Of a DNA stretch of 64,000 bases, positions 17,408 to 25,955 are shown in pieces. This DNA is from Deltaproteobacteria bacterium (GTDB taxonomy: Bacteria > Myxococcota_A > UBA9160 > UBA6930). A program made the position numbers and the translations under genes. Where the stretch lies: the NCBI GenBank assembly GCA_029261795.1, contig JAJDAP010000029.1:23453-87452 (forward strand). The letters run 5' to 3'. The notes beneath the pieces are model-generated. The model had not been told where the DNA came from, did no database searches, and was given only the letters and a program-made list of their open reading frames with translations. Position 1 is the first letter of the stretch, and each line of letters begins with the position of its first letter.

Positions 17408-19089
17408 CGGCGGCGGTTCCCGGTCTCTCGGAGACTCTCCGAACAGAAGCGGGCAAGATCCTCGACCCGGCTTTCGCACCCGCGCTCCAGCGCGGCGATC
17501 GCATCAGCCGTTCCAACGCGAGCCAACGACTTCGCCGCGCGACGCCATTGGTCGGGTCGTGAGCGTCGCAGGAGTCCGACTTTCAGGAGACGTTCCAGGT
17601 AAGGAACGACCTTGCCATCGGAAACCGTGCCGAGTGCGTTGAAGAGGAGGTCCTTTTCCTCATCCGAAGCGATCCGGAACGTCGACGACTGCGCTCGTTT
17701 GAGAAGTCGGTCCTGGCCTCCACGATGTCGTTCGCGGTCCAGGCAGCGCAGAGCGATGATGCGGATGCCGTTGTCCTCGTCCTCGAGAGCCAGATCCAGC
17801 ATGCGGCCGGCGGCAGCGGGGTCGGCCTGTTGAGCCAACGCGCGCACCAGATCGCGCTTCCCGCCGTGCTCGGCGCGATCGAGTGCGAGAAGCAAGGCGC
17901 GAGCAGAATCTGCGTGTTGATTTCTTGCCAGCACAGCGATGGCCAGCGCCCGACCGTCCTCGTCATCGAGCATTGGGATCACATGCGGCAGCACAGCGAC
18001 ACCGATCGACGTCAGCACATCGGCGTAGAGGGAATGGACCTCATCGTTGGAACCCTCCTGGGTGAGCCGGCAGATCGGCTCCGTGCAAGCCGGCCCCAGG
18101 AGTTCGAGGATTCGACGACTGTGTTCCAGATCCACTTCGCCGGCGAGGGTCGCGGCATGGAGGGGTCGCAAGTGGTCGATCGCGGCCGCACGATCGACCA
18201 TCCGACCCACATGAGCTGAAGCGAAGTCGGGAACTCCCGCCTGTACCCTCTCTAGGAGTTCCGCCGCGATTTCGGCACGCGACGACGCGAGGCTGCGGTG
18301 ATAGGTGGTCTCGATCAGCAGGGCGATTTCATCGGCGCGACGCTCGCCGATCGGGCTCTCGAGTATCGAGAAGAGCGCTTCGACAAAGGTCCGCCAGGGC
18401 GCGCCCGCCTCGACGAGGGAGGCCTCGTGCACGAGTCTCATGGAGTCGGCTTCGGAGACCTTGAACGCCTCATTGGGGGGCGGGGGAATATCTTGCTCCG
18501 GATCGTCGCGTGGCGCAGCTTCGCTCTCCGGGGGCTTGCCCTCGAGGACATCGTCCTCGCCATCGAGATCCAGAAAGGGATCGACCGCGGCCACGGTCAC
18601 GTGGGGAAGGCCGGCTTCCCAGAGCAGGGTCACGTAGTCCCGCGTCAGGTCGTCGGGGTGGATGTTCTCGGCGAGCACGATGACCAGGCGGCCGGCCTCG
18701 GCGGCGTCCAGGCCCGGCTTCAGCTCCATCCGGCGGATCCCATCGCGAAACAGCCGCGTGGCTACTTTCGACCGTCCTTCCTCCTCTGCGGGCATCGCCT
18801 GTTCCGCGATCTGGAAGCCCGCGGGAGTGACCGTCAGCTCGAGCGGAAGGACCTGCTCGAGCTGCGGATGAAGCTCGGCCAGCGTCCGCTGGCGGATCTC
18901 ATTTCCCGGGGGGTACGTCCGGACGGCTCGAACGGTTTTCAACAGGGAACGTGTCGCATCGATCGCGCGCTGCGGTTCGGAATCCAATGCGGGATCTCCC
19001 AAGACGATGGTCGCAACCTGCCCCTTGCCTCGGAGGAGGCCGCTCCCAGCCGGAATCAGGCTCCTGGCGTCCCGTGTATCGGCCCCCAC
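17404..19089 (-). CDS. HEAT-repeat protein paired with the HD-GYP protein
   Basis: The 561-residue protein has an N-terminal module (LLKTVRAVRTYPPGNEIRQ, ELTVTPAGFQIAEQAM, LFRDGIRRMELKPGLDAAEA) with the same pattern as the protein at 1998-3545. A Pro/Glu/Asp-rich linker follows around residues 180-205, then mostly helical HEAT-like repeats (DGRALAIAVLARNQHADSA, LEDEDNGIRIIALRCLD). No catalytic motif is visible. Its last codons overlap the HD-GYP start, which argues for a complex of scaffold and phosphodiesterase. The start at 19089 is uncertain, because the real thiolase-fragment junction lies only ~15 bases upstream. Confidence 0.75.
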   Translation of the reverse strand: MGADTRDARSLIPAGSGLLRGKGQVATIVLGDPALDSEPQRAIDATRSLLKTVRAVRTYPPGNEIRQRTLAELHPQLEQVLPLELTVTPAGFQIAEQAMPAEEEGRSKVATRLFRDGIRRMELKPGLDAAEAGRLVIVLAENIHPDDLTRDYVTLLWEAGLPHVTVAAVDPFLDLDGEDDVLEGKPPESEAAPRDDPEQDIPPPPNEAFKVSEADSMRLVHEASLVEAGAPWRTFVEALFSILESPIGERRADEIALLIETTYHRSLASSRAEIAAELLERVQAGVPDFASAHVGRMVDRAAAIDHLRPLHAATLAGEVDLEHSRRILELLGPACTEPICRLTQEGSNDEVHSLYADVLTSIGVAVLPHVIPMLDDEDGRALAIAVLARNQHADSARALLLALDRAEHGGKRDLVRALAQQADPAAAGRMLDLALEDEDNGIRIIALRCLDRERHRGGQDRLLKRAQSSTFRIASDEEKDLLFNALGTVSDGKVVPYLERLLKVGLLRRSRPDQWRRAAKSLARVGTADAIAALERGCESRVEDLARFCSESLRETGNRRR

Positions 19090-19104
19090 CGGAAGTGCCT
19101 TTAG

Positions 19105-19734
19105 GAGAACCCGACGAGTGGTGCGCTCGGGAACGCGGGCATTTCCCTCGACGATGTAGACGCCATCGACTTCTACAGCTGCTTTCCCGCCGCGGTCGAG
19201 ATGGCGTGTGAGATGCTAGGTCTCGACGAGTCCGACCCGCGCGGCTTCACGGTCACTGGAGGGCTCCCCTACGCCGGAGGGCCCGCGAGCGCGTACTGCC
19301 TCCACTCCATCGCGTCCATGGTCGAGCGCCTGCGCGAGGGAAAGGGAGCCCGCGGCCTCGTCACCGGGAACGGCTGGTACCTGACCAAGCACGCGGCCTC
19401 CGTGTGGTCGACCGAACGCAAGCCGGACGGGCTTCCGCGCAACGGTCTGGCAGCCCACCGGGCATCGCAGGAGCGCGGCCTCGAGACCGCTCCGGCAGTG
19501 GTCGCGGAGGCGCCCAGCGGCCGGGCCGTGACCGAGACGTACACGGTCGTCTTCGACCGCGAGGGCGCGCCCGCGCGTGGCATCGTGCTGGGACGAACCG
19601 AGAACGGCCAGCGATTCCTCGCGAATACACCCGACGACCGGGGCTTGCTCGAGGCGTTCGTGAAGGTCGAGGAAGTCGGCCGGCAGGGAAACCTCTCCGT
19701 TCGCGACGGAAAGACCGTCTTTGGTCCGGCCTGA
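19105..19734 (+). pseudogene. C-terminal remnant of a thiolase-like acetyl-CoA acetyltransferase
   Basis: The frame is open from just after a TAG at 19102 but has no usable start codon until 19201, in the middle of conserved sequence. Recognisable thiolase-superfamily segments are DDVDAIDFYSCFPAAVEMA, TVTGGLPYAGGPASAY, CLHSIASMVERLREG and GLVTGNGWYLTKHAASVW; a small OB-like C-terminal extension follows. Full-length relatives have about 500 residues, so the first 55-60 percent, including the nucleophile Cys, is missing. It abuts the first base of the HEAT gene on the other strand. This suggests that the HEAT/HD-GYP block displaced the front of the gene. Internal translation from 19201 cannot be excluded. 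Confidence 0.7.
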
Positions 19735-19801
19735 CGGCGCGCCCGAACGGGCCCGGTGCCGCCTATCACCCGGCCGCGGGCGAGTCGGATAGGATTCCAG
19801 C

Positions 19802-20359
19802 ATGGGCAATGAAGCAGGGACGCTGGACGAGAGGCTCCAGGCCTTCGTCGCGAAGAGCCGACCGCACGTCGGGCCTCCGGCCCGGGATCCGGTCAATCAA
19901 CCGATGATCCGACACTGGTGCGACGCGATCCGCGACACGAACCCGGTCTACACGGACGAAGAGGCCGCCGCCCAATCCGTACACGGGGGGATCGTCGCCC
20001 CGCCGACGATGCTCCAGGCCTGGACGATGCGCGGGCTCGAGCCGAAGCCCGCCGAGCCGGAGCAGGCGGCAGCGCCCCAGGCAGACGGGCCGACAGCACT
20101 TCTGCACGAGGCGGGATACACCTCGGTCGTGGCCACCGACTGTGAGCAGGAGTACAAGCGCTACCTGCGCCCCGGAGACTTGCTGACGGTCGAGGGCGAG
20201 CTCGAGTCGATCTCGGGCGAGAAGCGCACGGCCCTCGGCCAAGGTTATTTCGTGACGACCAGGAGCACGTACCTGGATCAGGATGGCGAGGTGGTGGCCG
20301 AGATGCGCTTCCGCATCCTCTGGTTCAAGCCGCCGCAGCGGAGCAGTGGGGGCGGGTAA
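19802..20359 (+). CDS. MaoC-like N-terminal-type hydratase subunit (ChsH2-like)
   Basis: This 185-residue hot-dog-fold protein contains WCDAIRDTNPVYTDEEAA and VHGGIVAPPTMLQAW, the pattern of the MaoC N-terminal (FAS1-type) dehydratase family, and ends with TTRSTYLDQDGEVVAEMRFR. In Mycobacterium tuberculosis the ChsH1-ChsH2 heterodimer hydrates the steroid side-chain enoyl-CoA, and ChsH2 is a MaoC domain fused to a DUF35 domain. Here the DUF35 part is a separate gene three bases downstream, followed by a ChsH1-like gene. I infer that the three products form one hydratase complex. It starts the intact part of the operon, downstream of the thiolase remnant. Confidence 0.8.
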   Translation: MGNEAGTLDERLQAFVAKSRPHVGPPARDPVNQPMIRHWCDAIRDTNPVYTDEEAAAQSVHGGIVAPPTMLQAWTMRGLEPKPAEPEQAAAPQADGPTALLHEAGYTSVVATDCEQEYKRYLRPGDLLTVEGELESISGEKRTALGQGYFVTTRSTYLDQDGEVVAEMRFRILWFKPPQRSSGGG

Positions 20360-20362
20360 CAA

Positions 20363-20764
20363 ATGGCGCAACCCCCCCGTCCGACGATGAACCAGGACTC
20401 GGCCTTCTTCTGGGAAGGCACCCTGGCGGGTGAGCTGCGCATCCAGCGCTGTTCGGAGTGCGGGCGCCTGCGTCACCCTCCGGGTCCGATGTGCCCGACC
20501 TGCAATTCGCTCGAATGGGACAGCGTGGTCGCGAGCGGACGCGGCGAGGTCTACAGCTTCATCGTGCACCACCATCCGCCCGTCTACGGGCTCGAGACGC
20601 CATTCGCGGTCGCCGTCGTGGCGCTCGAAGAGGGTACGCGCATCGTTGGCAACGTGGTGGGTCGGGATCCGTCGGAGATCGAGGTGGGCATGCCGGTCGA
20701 GGTTCGCTTCGTTCCGGTGGATGGCGAGTGGACCCTGCCGCAATGGCAGCCGCGAGAGGAGTGA
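20363..20764 (+). CDS. DUF35 zinc-ribbon/OB-fold acyl-CoA-associated protein
   Basis: The 133-residue protein shows the rubredoxin-like zinc ribbon CSECGRLRHPPGPMCPTC near residue 30, followed by an OB fold (GRGEVYSFIVHHHPP, FAVAVVALEEGTRIVGNVVG). DUF35 proteins associate with thiolase-like and MaoC enzymes. In the mycobacterial igr system the equivalent domain is the C-terminal half of ChsH2 and docks the retro-aldolase Ltp2. The spacing of three bases from the MaoC gene and four bases to the next gene shows tight co-expression. It is probably non-catalytic and structural. Confidence 0.88.
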   Translation: MAQPPRPTMNQDSAFFWEGTLAGELRIQRCSECGRLRHPPGPMCPTCNSLEWDSVVASGRGEVYSFIVHHHPPVYGLETPFAVAVVALEEGTRIVGNVVGRDPSEIEVGMPVEVRFVPVDGEWTLPQWQPREE

Positions 20765-20768
20765 ACGG

Positions 20769-21215
20769 ATGGCAAGGCTTGCAGCGACGTTGCGCTACGA
20801 AGAGGTCGAGGTGGGTGCCGAACTCCCCGAGCTGGTGATCGACCTGACACCGACGCTGATCATCTCGACCGCGATCGCCTCGCGGGACTATCAGGACGTT
20901 CATCACGACCGGGACCTGGCACAGCAGCGCGGCTCGAAGGACATCTTCATGAACATCCTGTCGTCAAACGGCTTCGTCGGACGCTACGTGAGCGACTGGG
21001 CCGGCCCCGAGGCATTGATCCGCAAGGTGTCGATTCGGCTGGGAGCGCCCAACTACCCCAACGACCAGATGCGGATGACGGGCGTGGTCGAGAGCAAGCA
21101 GCTGGCCGACGGCCACGGCCTGCTCGAGCTCTCGGTGCGCGGCCGCAACGGTCTCGGGGATCACGTGTCCGGGAAGGTGAGCCTCGCGCTCCCTCGGGAC
21201 GGAATGGAGCGGTGA
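20769..21215 (+). CDS. MaoC-like hydratase subunit (ChsH1-like)
   Basis: The 148-residue hot-dog protein includes SRDYQDVHHDRDLAQQRGSK, the MaoC hydratase motif with an Asp and two His, then KDIFMNILSSNGFVGRYVSDW and GLGDHVSGKVSLAL. This size and motif fit ChsH1, the catalytic partner of ChsH2 in steroid side-chain enoyl-CoA hydration. The start is the ATG at 20769; a longer frame reads back through the DUF35 gene and is a shadow. Its TGA overlaps the GTG of the thiolase-like gene (GTGA). Confidence 0.85.
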   Translation: MARLAATLRYEEVEVGAELPELVIDLTPTLIISTAIASRDYQDVHHDRDLAQQRGSKDIFMNILSSNGFVGRYVSDWAGPEALIRKVSIRLGAPNYPNDQMRMTGVVESKQLADGHGLLELSVRGRNGLGDHVSGKVSLALPRDGMER

Positions 21216-22384
21216 CGAACGGTCTGGGAAATCGCGCTGCGATCGTCGGCATCGGCGCGACCGAGTTCTCGAAGGCTTCGGGGCGCAGCGAGCTCCGGCT
21301 CGCGGTCGAGGCGACGCGCGCAGCGATCGACGATGCCGGTCTCACCCCGCGCGAGATCGATGGCATGGTCACCTTCACGATGGATTCGAACGAAGAGATC
21401 GCGGTCGCGCGTGGTCTCGGAATCCCGCGGCTCACCCATTTCAGTCGCGTCCACTACGGGGGAGGTGCCGCCTGCGGCACCGTGGTCCAGGCCGCGATGG
21501 CCGTGGCAACGGGTGTCTGCGAGGCCGTCGTCTGCTACCGCGCCTTCAACGAGCGTTCGGGTCGCCGCTTCGGCGCCGGGCGCCAGGGGCCGGGCGCCGA
21601 CGCAGCGTGCGCGCAACCGACCGACTGGAACGCGCCCTTCGGCTTCGTCACCCCCGCCGCGTGGGTCGCGATGTTCGCGCGGCGCTACATGCACGAGACC
21701 GGGGCCACCAGCGAGGATTTCGGACGCGTGGCCATCGCCGACCGAAGACACGCTGCCAGCAACCCCGCTGCCTGGTTCTTCGAGCGACCGATCACGCTCG
21801 AAGAGCACCAGCGCTCGCGCTGGATCGTCGAACCCCTGCACCTGCTCGATTGTTGTCAGGAGAGTGATGGTGCGGTCGCTCTCGTCGTCACGAGTGCCGA
21901 ACGCGCCCGGGATCTGCCCCATCCGCCGGCGCTGTTGAAGGCCGCCGCACAGGGCTCGTGGCTCGATCAGGAGATGATGACGAGCTACTACCGCGAAGAG
22001 ATCGGCGGCCTCCCCGAGATGGGACTGGTCGGCGACCAGCTCTGGCAGATGTCGGGGCTCACGCCCGCCGACATCCAGACGGCCGTCATCTACGACCACT
22101 TCACGCCCTTCGTCCTGACGCAGCTGGAGGAACTCGGGTTCTGCCCGCGTGGAGAGGCGCGTCACTTCATCGCCGACGGCAATATCGAGATCGGAGGAGC
22201 GCTGCCGATCAACACGCATGGCGGCCAGCTCGGCGAGGCCTACATCCATGGCATGAACGGGATCGCCGAGGCCGTGCGCCAGGTCCGCGGCGCTGCGGTC
22301 AACCAGATCGACGGGGTCGAACACGTGCTCGTCACGGCGGGCACCGGCGTGCCGACGAGCGGGTTGATCGTGGGCCAGGCCTGA
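21212..22384 (+). CDS. Thiolase-like lipid-transfer protein, Ltp2-type steroid side-chain aldolase
   Basis: The 390-residue protein is a thiolase-fold member of the SCP-X/lipid-transfer group, with AAIVGIGATEFSKASGRSEL at the start, VHYGGGAACGTVVQAAMAVA, YDHFTPFVLTQLEELGF, INTHGGQLGEAYIHGMNGI and VTAGTGVPTSG at the end. In M. tuberculosis Ltp2 catalyses retro-aldol release of propionyl-CoA from the 17-hydroxy steroid side chain and needs the DUF35 domain of ChsH2. The gene directly follows the DUF35 and MaoC genes in the igr-like order. It starts with GTG overlapping the upstream stop. A general thiolase activity is the alternative. Confidence 0.82.
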   Translation: MTNGLGNRAAIVGIGATEFSKASGRSELRLAVEATRAAIDDAGLTPREIDGMVTFTMDSNEEIAVARGLGIPRLTHFSRVHYGGGAACGTVVQAAMAVATGVCEAVVCYRAFNERSGRRFGAGRQGPGADAACAQPTDWNAPFGFVTPAAWVAMFARRYMHETGATSEDFGRVAIADRRHAASNPAAWFFERPITLEEHQRSRWIVEPLHLLDCCQESDGAVALVVTSAERARDLPHPPALLKAAAQGSWLDQEMMTSYYREEIGGLPEMGLVGDQLWQMSGLTPADIQTAVIYDHFTPFVLTQLEELGFCPRGEARHFIADGNIEIGGALPINTHGGQLGEAYIHGMNGIAEAVRQVRGAAVNQIDGVEHVLVTAGTGVPTSGLIVGQA

Positions 22385-24804
22385 TGAGCGCGCGAACGGC
22401 CGCCTCGCTCGCCGGGCTTCGCGTGCTCGAACTCGGCGCTCAGATCGCCGCACCCTATTGCACGCATCTGCTGGCGCAGCTTGGTGCAGACGTGATCAAG
22501 GCAGAGCCGCCGGCCGGGGATCCACTGCGCAGTTTCGGGCCGTTCCCGGGTGACCAGCCGGACCCGAACGCGTCCGGTCTGTTCCGCTACCTGAACGCGA
22601 ACAAACGCGGCACCGTCCTGGATCCCACCACCCGTAACGGTGTCGAGGGGACGCTCGCGCTGGCCGCCGGCGCCGACCTCGTCGTCGAGAACCTGGGTCC
22701 CGGAACGCTCGAGTCGTTCGGCCTCGGTTTCGAAGCGCTGCGAAGGGCACAGCCGGAGATCGCCCTGGTGCGGATCTCCAGTTTCGGTCAGAGCGGTCCC
22801 GAGAGCGGCCGGCCCACGACGGATCTGGTGCTCCAGGCTGCGAGCGGCTGGGTGGCGAGCTACGACGCCGTCGAGCTGGAGCCGGTCCGGGTCGGGGGGC
22901 GCATGCCCGAGTTCGTCTCGGGCTGCTTCGCGGCGAGCGCGGCACTCAGCGCCGTGTTGGCGGCGCGACAGCGCGGCGAGGCCAGCTGGGTCGATCTTTC
23001 GATGCAGGAGTGTCTGCTCGGCACGCTGCCGTATCCGATGGTGATGGCCGACGCCATGCGAAGTTCGGCGCGCCCGGCGGCACCGGCAAGTTATGCGCCA
23101 TTCGGGATCAAGCGGTGTCTGGATGGCTGGGTCGGGATCAACATCCTGACGCAGGCGCACTGGGTGGCCGCCTGTCGGGTACTCGGTGTCGCCGAGTTCG
23201 CGGACAGCCGCGGCGAGGTGTCGACCAACGAGGCCGACCATCGCGCCTTCCAGGACCAGTTGCAGGGCTGGCTCGACCGGCACCACGCCGAGGAGATCGT
23301 CGCGGCCTGCCAGGCGGTGCGGATCCCGGCCGCCGTCGTGGGCACGGGCGAGACGGTCGTGTCGTCGCCGCAGCTGCATGCCCGGGGCTTCTTCGTCCAG
23401 GAGCCGGGCGGGAGCTTCGTTCGCCCGAGCGTCCCGTTCCGGCTCTCGGCGACGCCGGCTTCGATCGCCCTCGCCGCGCCCGATCTCGAGCCGGGCGCTC
23501 CCCGCCCCGACTGGCTCCCGCGCGAGGGGGCACCGCTAGCGGCAACGGCGTCGGCCGAGCCCTCGCTGCCGTTCCAGGGCCTGCGCATCCTCGACCTCGG
23601 AACCTTCTGGGCGGGGCCCTACATCGGCATGTACTTCGCGTCGTTGGGCGCGGACGTCATCAAGGTCGAGTCCATAAAGCGCCCGGACGGCTTCCGCTTC
23701 ATCGCTCCCGTAGATGCCGGAGCCGAGCGCTGGTACGAGGCGGGCGCCCTGTTCCAGTCGACCAACATGGGCAAGCGCAGTGTGAGTCTGGACCTCGGCA
23801 GCGAAGAGGGGCGTTCGCTGCTGCTCCGGCTCGTCGAGAGCAGCGACGTACTGCTCGAGAATTACGCGCCGCGCGTGATGGAGCGCTTCGCGCTGGTCGA
23901 CGCGGACATTCGCCGGGCGCGCGCGGACGTGATCGTGGTCCGGATGCCGGCCTTCGGTCTCGAAGGTCCGTATCGCGACTACGTCGGCTGGGCCATGGCG
24001 CTGGCACAGGCCACGGGTATTTCGTGGCTCACCGGCGATCCGTCCGACGAGCTCCCGCGCAATCCGGGGTCATTCATCGATCCGGGCATCGCGATGCACG
24101 CGGCCGTGGCGGTACAGGCCGCTCTGGCGCATCGCCGCCGGACCGGAGAAGGGCAGCAGATCGAGATGGCCCAGATCGAGACGACCGCCTGCATGTGTCC
24201 CGAGCCCGTGATCGACTACTCGCTGAACGGGCGCGTGCAGATGCGCCACGGCAACGGACCCGCCATCAACGACTCCTCGCGCGCGGTACCCGAGGGCGTC
24301 TATCGGTGCAGGGAAGCTAGTTGGGTGGCGCTCTCGGTTCGGGACGACGCCGATTGGCGGGCCCTGGTCGAGCTGCTCGGCAATCCGGAATGGGCCCGGG
24401 ACCCGGACCTCGCCGGCCTGGCCGGGCGCACGTCGGCGGCCACCGCGCTCGACCGGCAGCTGCGCGCCTTCTGCCAGACCCTGGCCGGGAGCGAGGTTCT
24501 CGAGCGGCTGCGCGCCGGGGGCATCCCGTCCGCTCGCCTGCTCACGCCGGCCGACATGTATGGGGAACCGCAGCTCGAGGCACGCGGCTACTACCAGACG
24601 CTCGAACATCCGGTGACGGGCAAGCGCCGCTACCCGGGCTGGCCGATGCGTTTCTCGTTCTTGCCGGGCGATCCGCATCCGCGTTGCGTGCCGACGCTCG
24701 GACAACACAACCGCGAGATCCTCGGAGAGGAACTCGGAATCCCGCCAGAGGGGCTCGAGCGCCTGGAGCGCGAGGGCATCATCGGCGAGCGGTTTCGCGG
24801 GTAG
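22384..24804 (+). CDS. Tandem (fused) CaiB/BaiF family III CoA-transferase
   Basis: The 806-residue protein consists of two CaiB-BaiF domains in tandem, each of ~400 residues. The first opens LAGLRVLELGAQIAAPYCTH with GADVIKAEPPAGDPLR. The second opens near residue 395 with FQGLRILDLGTFWAGPYIG and GADVIKVESIKRPDGFR. Family III enzymes move CoA between carboxylates through an aspartyl intermediate. Where single-domain members have the Asp, the second half reads FIDPGIAMHAA (Asp present), while the first reads PEFVSGCFAAS (Asp absent), so perhaps only one half is catalytic; this comparison is by eye. It would activate or recycle steroid-derived acids as CoA esters. ATG 22384 overlaps the Ltp2-like stop; the longer frame upstream is a shadow. 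Confidence 0.88.
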   Translation: MSARTAASLAGLRVLELGAQIAAPYCTHLLAQLGADVIKAEPPAGDPLRSFGPFPGDQPDPNASGLFRYLNANKRGTVLDPTTRNGVEGTLALAAGADLVVENLGPGTLESFGLGFEALRRAQPEIALVRISSFGQSGPESGRPTTDLVLQAASGWVASYDAVELEPVRVGGRMPEFVSGCFAASAALSAVLAARQRGEASWVDLSMQECLLGTLPYPMVMADAMRSSARPAAPASYAPFGIKRCLDGWVGINILTQAHWVAACRVLGVAEFADSRGEVSTNEADHRAFQDQLQGWLDRHHAEEIVAACQAVRIPAAVVGTGETVVSSPQLHARGFFVQEPGGSFVRPSVPFRLSATPASIALAAPDLEPGAPRPDWLPREGAPLAATASAEPSLPFQGLRILDLGTFWAGPYIGMYFASLGADVIKVESIKRPDGFRFIAPVDAGAERWYEAGALFQSTNMGKRSVSLDLGSEEGRSLLLRLVESSDVLLENYAPRVMERFALVDADIRRARADVIVVRMPAFGLEGPYRDYVGWAMALAQATGISWLTGDPSDELPRNPGSFIDPGIAMHAAVAVQAALAHRRRTGEGQQIEMAQIETTACMCPEPVIDYSLNGRVQMRHGNGPAINDSSRAVPEGVYRCREASWVALSVRDDADWRALVELLGNPEWARDPDLAGLAGRTSAATALDRQLRAFCQTLAGSEVLERLRAGGIPSARLLTPADMYGEPQLEARGYYQTLEHPVTGKRRYPGWPMRFSFLPGDPHPRCVPTLGQHNREILGEELGIPPEGLERLEREGIIGERFRG

Positions 24805-24827
24805 CATAGAGGCGGGAGGTCGAACCA

Positions 24828-25955
24828 GTGAATTTCGGATTCAGCGAAGAACAGGAGCTGCAGCGCGCCGAGGTGCGCAAGTACCTCGACGAGCAGTGCC
24901 CGATGGCAGTGGTGCGCGGCATCTCGGAGAGCGTCGAGGGGTACTCGGCGGAACAGTGGAAGCAGCTCGGCGAGCTCGGCTGGCTGGGCCTGATCGTGCC
25001 CGAGGAGTACGGGGGCGCCGGGCTCGGCTGGATCGATCTCGTCGCGATGCTCGAGGAGACCGGCCGTTCGCTGTTTCCGTCGCCACTGATCTCGAACACC
25101 CTCGCGGCGGCCGCCTTGATCGAATCCGGTAACGCGGAGCAGCGGCGTCGCTGGCTCCCGGGGCTCGCGGACGGGACCTGCATTGGCACGCTCGCGCTCG
25201 TCGAGGGCAGCGACGACCCGACCGTGCGCGGCATCGGCCTGCGCGCAGAGCCGGACGCTGACGGCTTCGTCCTGAGCGGCGAAAAACGCTTCGTCGCCGA
25301 CGCCGGCTCGGCGGATCTGTTCATCGTCGCGTTCCGGACCGGCGACGCCGAGGAAGACTGTGCGCTCGCCGTGGTCGAGGCCGACGCGAGCGGTGTCTCG
25401 ACGAACGCCGTCGCCAGCATCGACGAGACCAAGCGAACGGGAACTCTGGTGCTCGACGGCGTGCAGGTGGAACGGGCCGCAGTCCTCGGCGAAGCCGGCA
25501 GCGGCGCGGCAACGATCGAGCGCCTCGTGGACCTGGGCGCGATCGCCGTCAGCGCGGAGATCGTCGGTGCGGCGGACGGCGCCCTCGAGCTGACCGTGCA
25601 ATACGCGAAGGATCGCGTGCAGTTCGGCTCCCCGATCGGGCGCTACCAGGGTGTCAAGCATCCGCTGGCGGAGGCCTACGTCGACATCGTGAGCACGAAG
25701 TCGCTGCTCTACTACGCGGCCTGGGCCGTCGACAAACATCCCGAACAGATCGCGTCCGCCGCCGCGCAGGTGAAGGGCTTCGCGACCGACGCGTTCACGC
25801 AGCTCGGTGTCACCGGCATCCAGCTCCACGGCGCGGTCGGCTACACCCAGGAGTACGACATCCAGCTCTACCTGCGGCGCTCGAAGTGGGCGCGCCCGAT
25901 GTTTGGCGACGAGGATTTCCACTTCGACCGCGTCGCGACGATGGGAGGCATCTGA
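24828..25955 (+). CDS. Acyl-CoA dehydrogenase, possible subunit of a heteromeric pair
   Basis: The 375-residue protein has the acyl-CoA dehydrogenase layout: helical N-terminus, GLIVPEEYGGAGLGWIDL, a middle beta domain (FVLSGEKRFVADAGSADLF) and a C-terminal helical domain with QFGSPIGRYQGVKHPLAE and GVTGIQLHGAVGYTQEYD. The C-terminal stretch where MCAD-type enzymes have the catalytic Glu (YEGT) reads MFGDEDFHFDRVA, so that base is absent. Steroid side-chain dehydrogenases such as mycobacterial FadE28-FadE29 form heterotetramers in which only one subunit carries the base. The next gene encodes a second acyl-CoA dehydrogenase and overlaps by one base (TGATG). The start is GTG at 24828 with a GGGAGG Shine-Dalgarno. 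Confidence 0.88.
   Translation: MNFGFSEEQELQRAEVRKYLDEQCPMAVVRGISESVEGYSAEQWKQLGELGWLGLIVPEEYGGAGLGWIDLVAMLEETGRSLFPSPLISNTLAAAALIESGNAEQRRRWLPGLADGTCIGTLALVEGSDDPTVRGIGLRAEPDADGFVLSGEKRFVADAGSADLFIVAFRTGDAEEDCALAVVEADASGVSTNAVASIDETKRTGTLVLDGVQVERAAVLGEAGSGAATIERLVDLGAIAVSAEIVGAADGALELTVQYAKDRVQFGSPIGRYQGVKHPLAEAYVDIVSTKSLLYYAAWAVDKHPEQIASAAAQVKGFATDAFTQLGVTGIQLHGAVGYTQEYDIQLYLRRSKWARPMFGDEDFHFDRVATMGGI

Noticed and set aside
24630..25922. 430-codon minus-strand ORF opposite the acyl-CoA dehydrogenase gene
   Set aside because: Antisense shadow in GC-rich DNA; the plus strand encodes a complete dehydrogenase.
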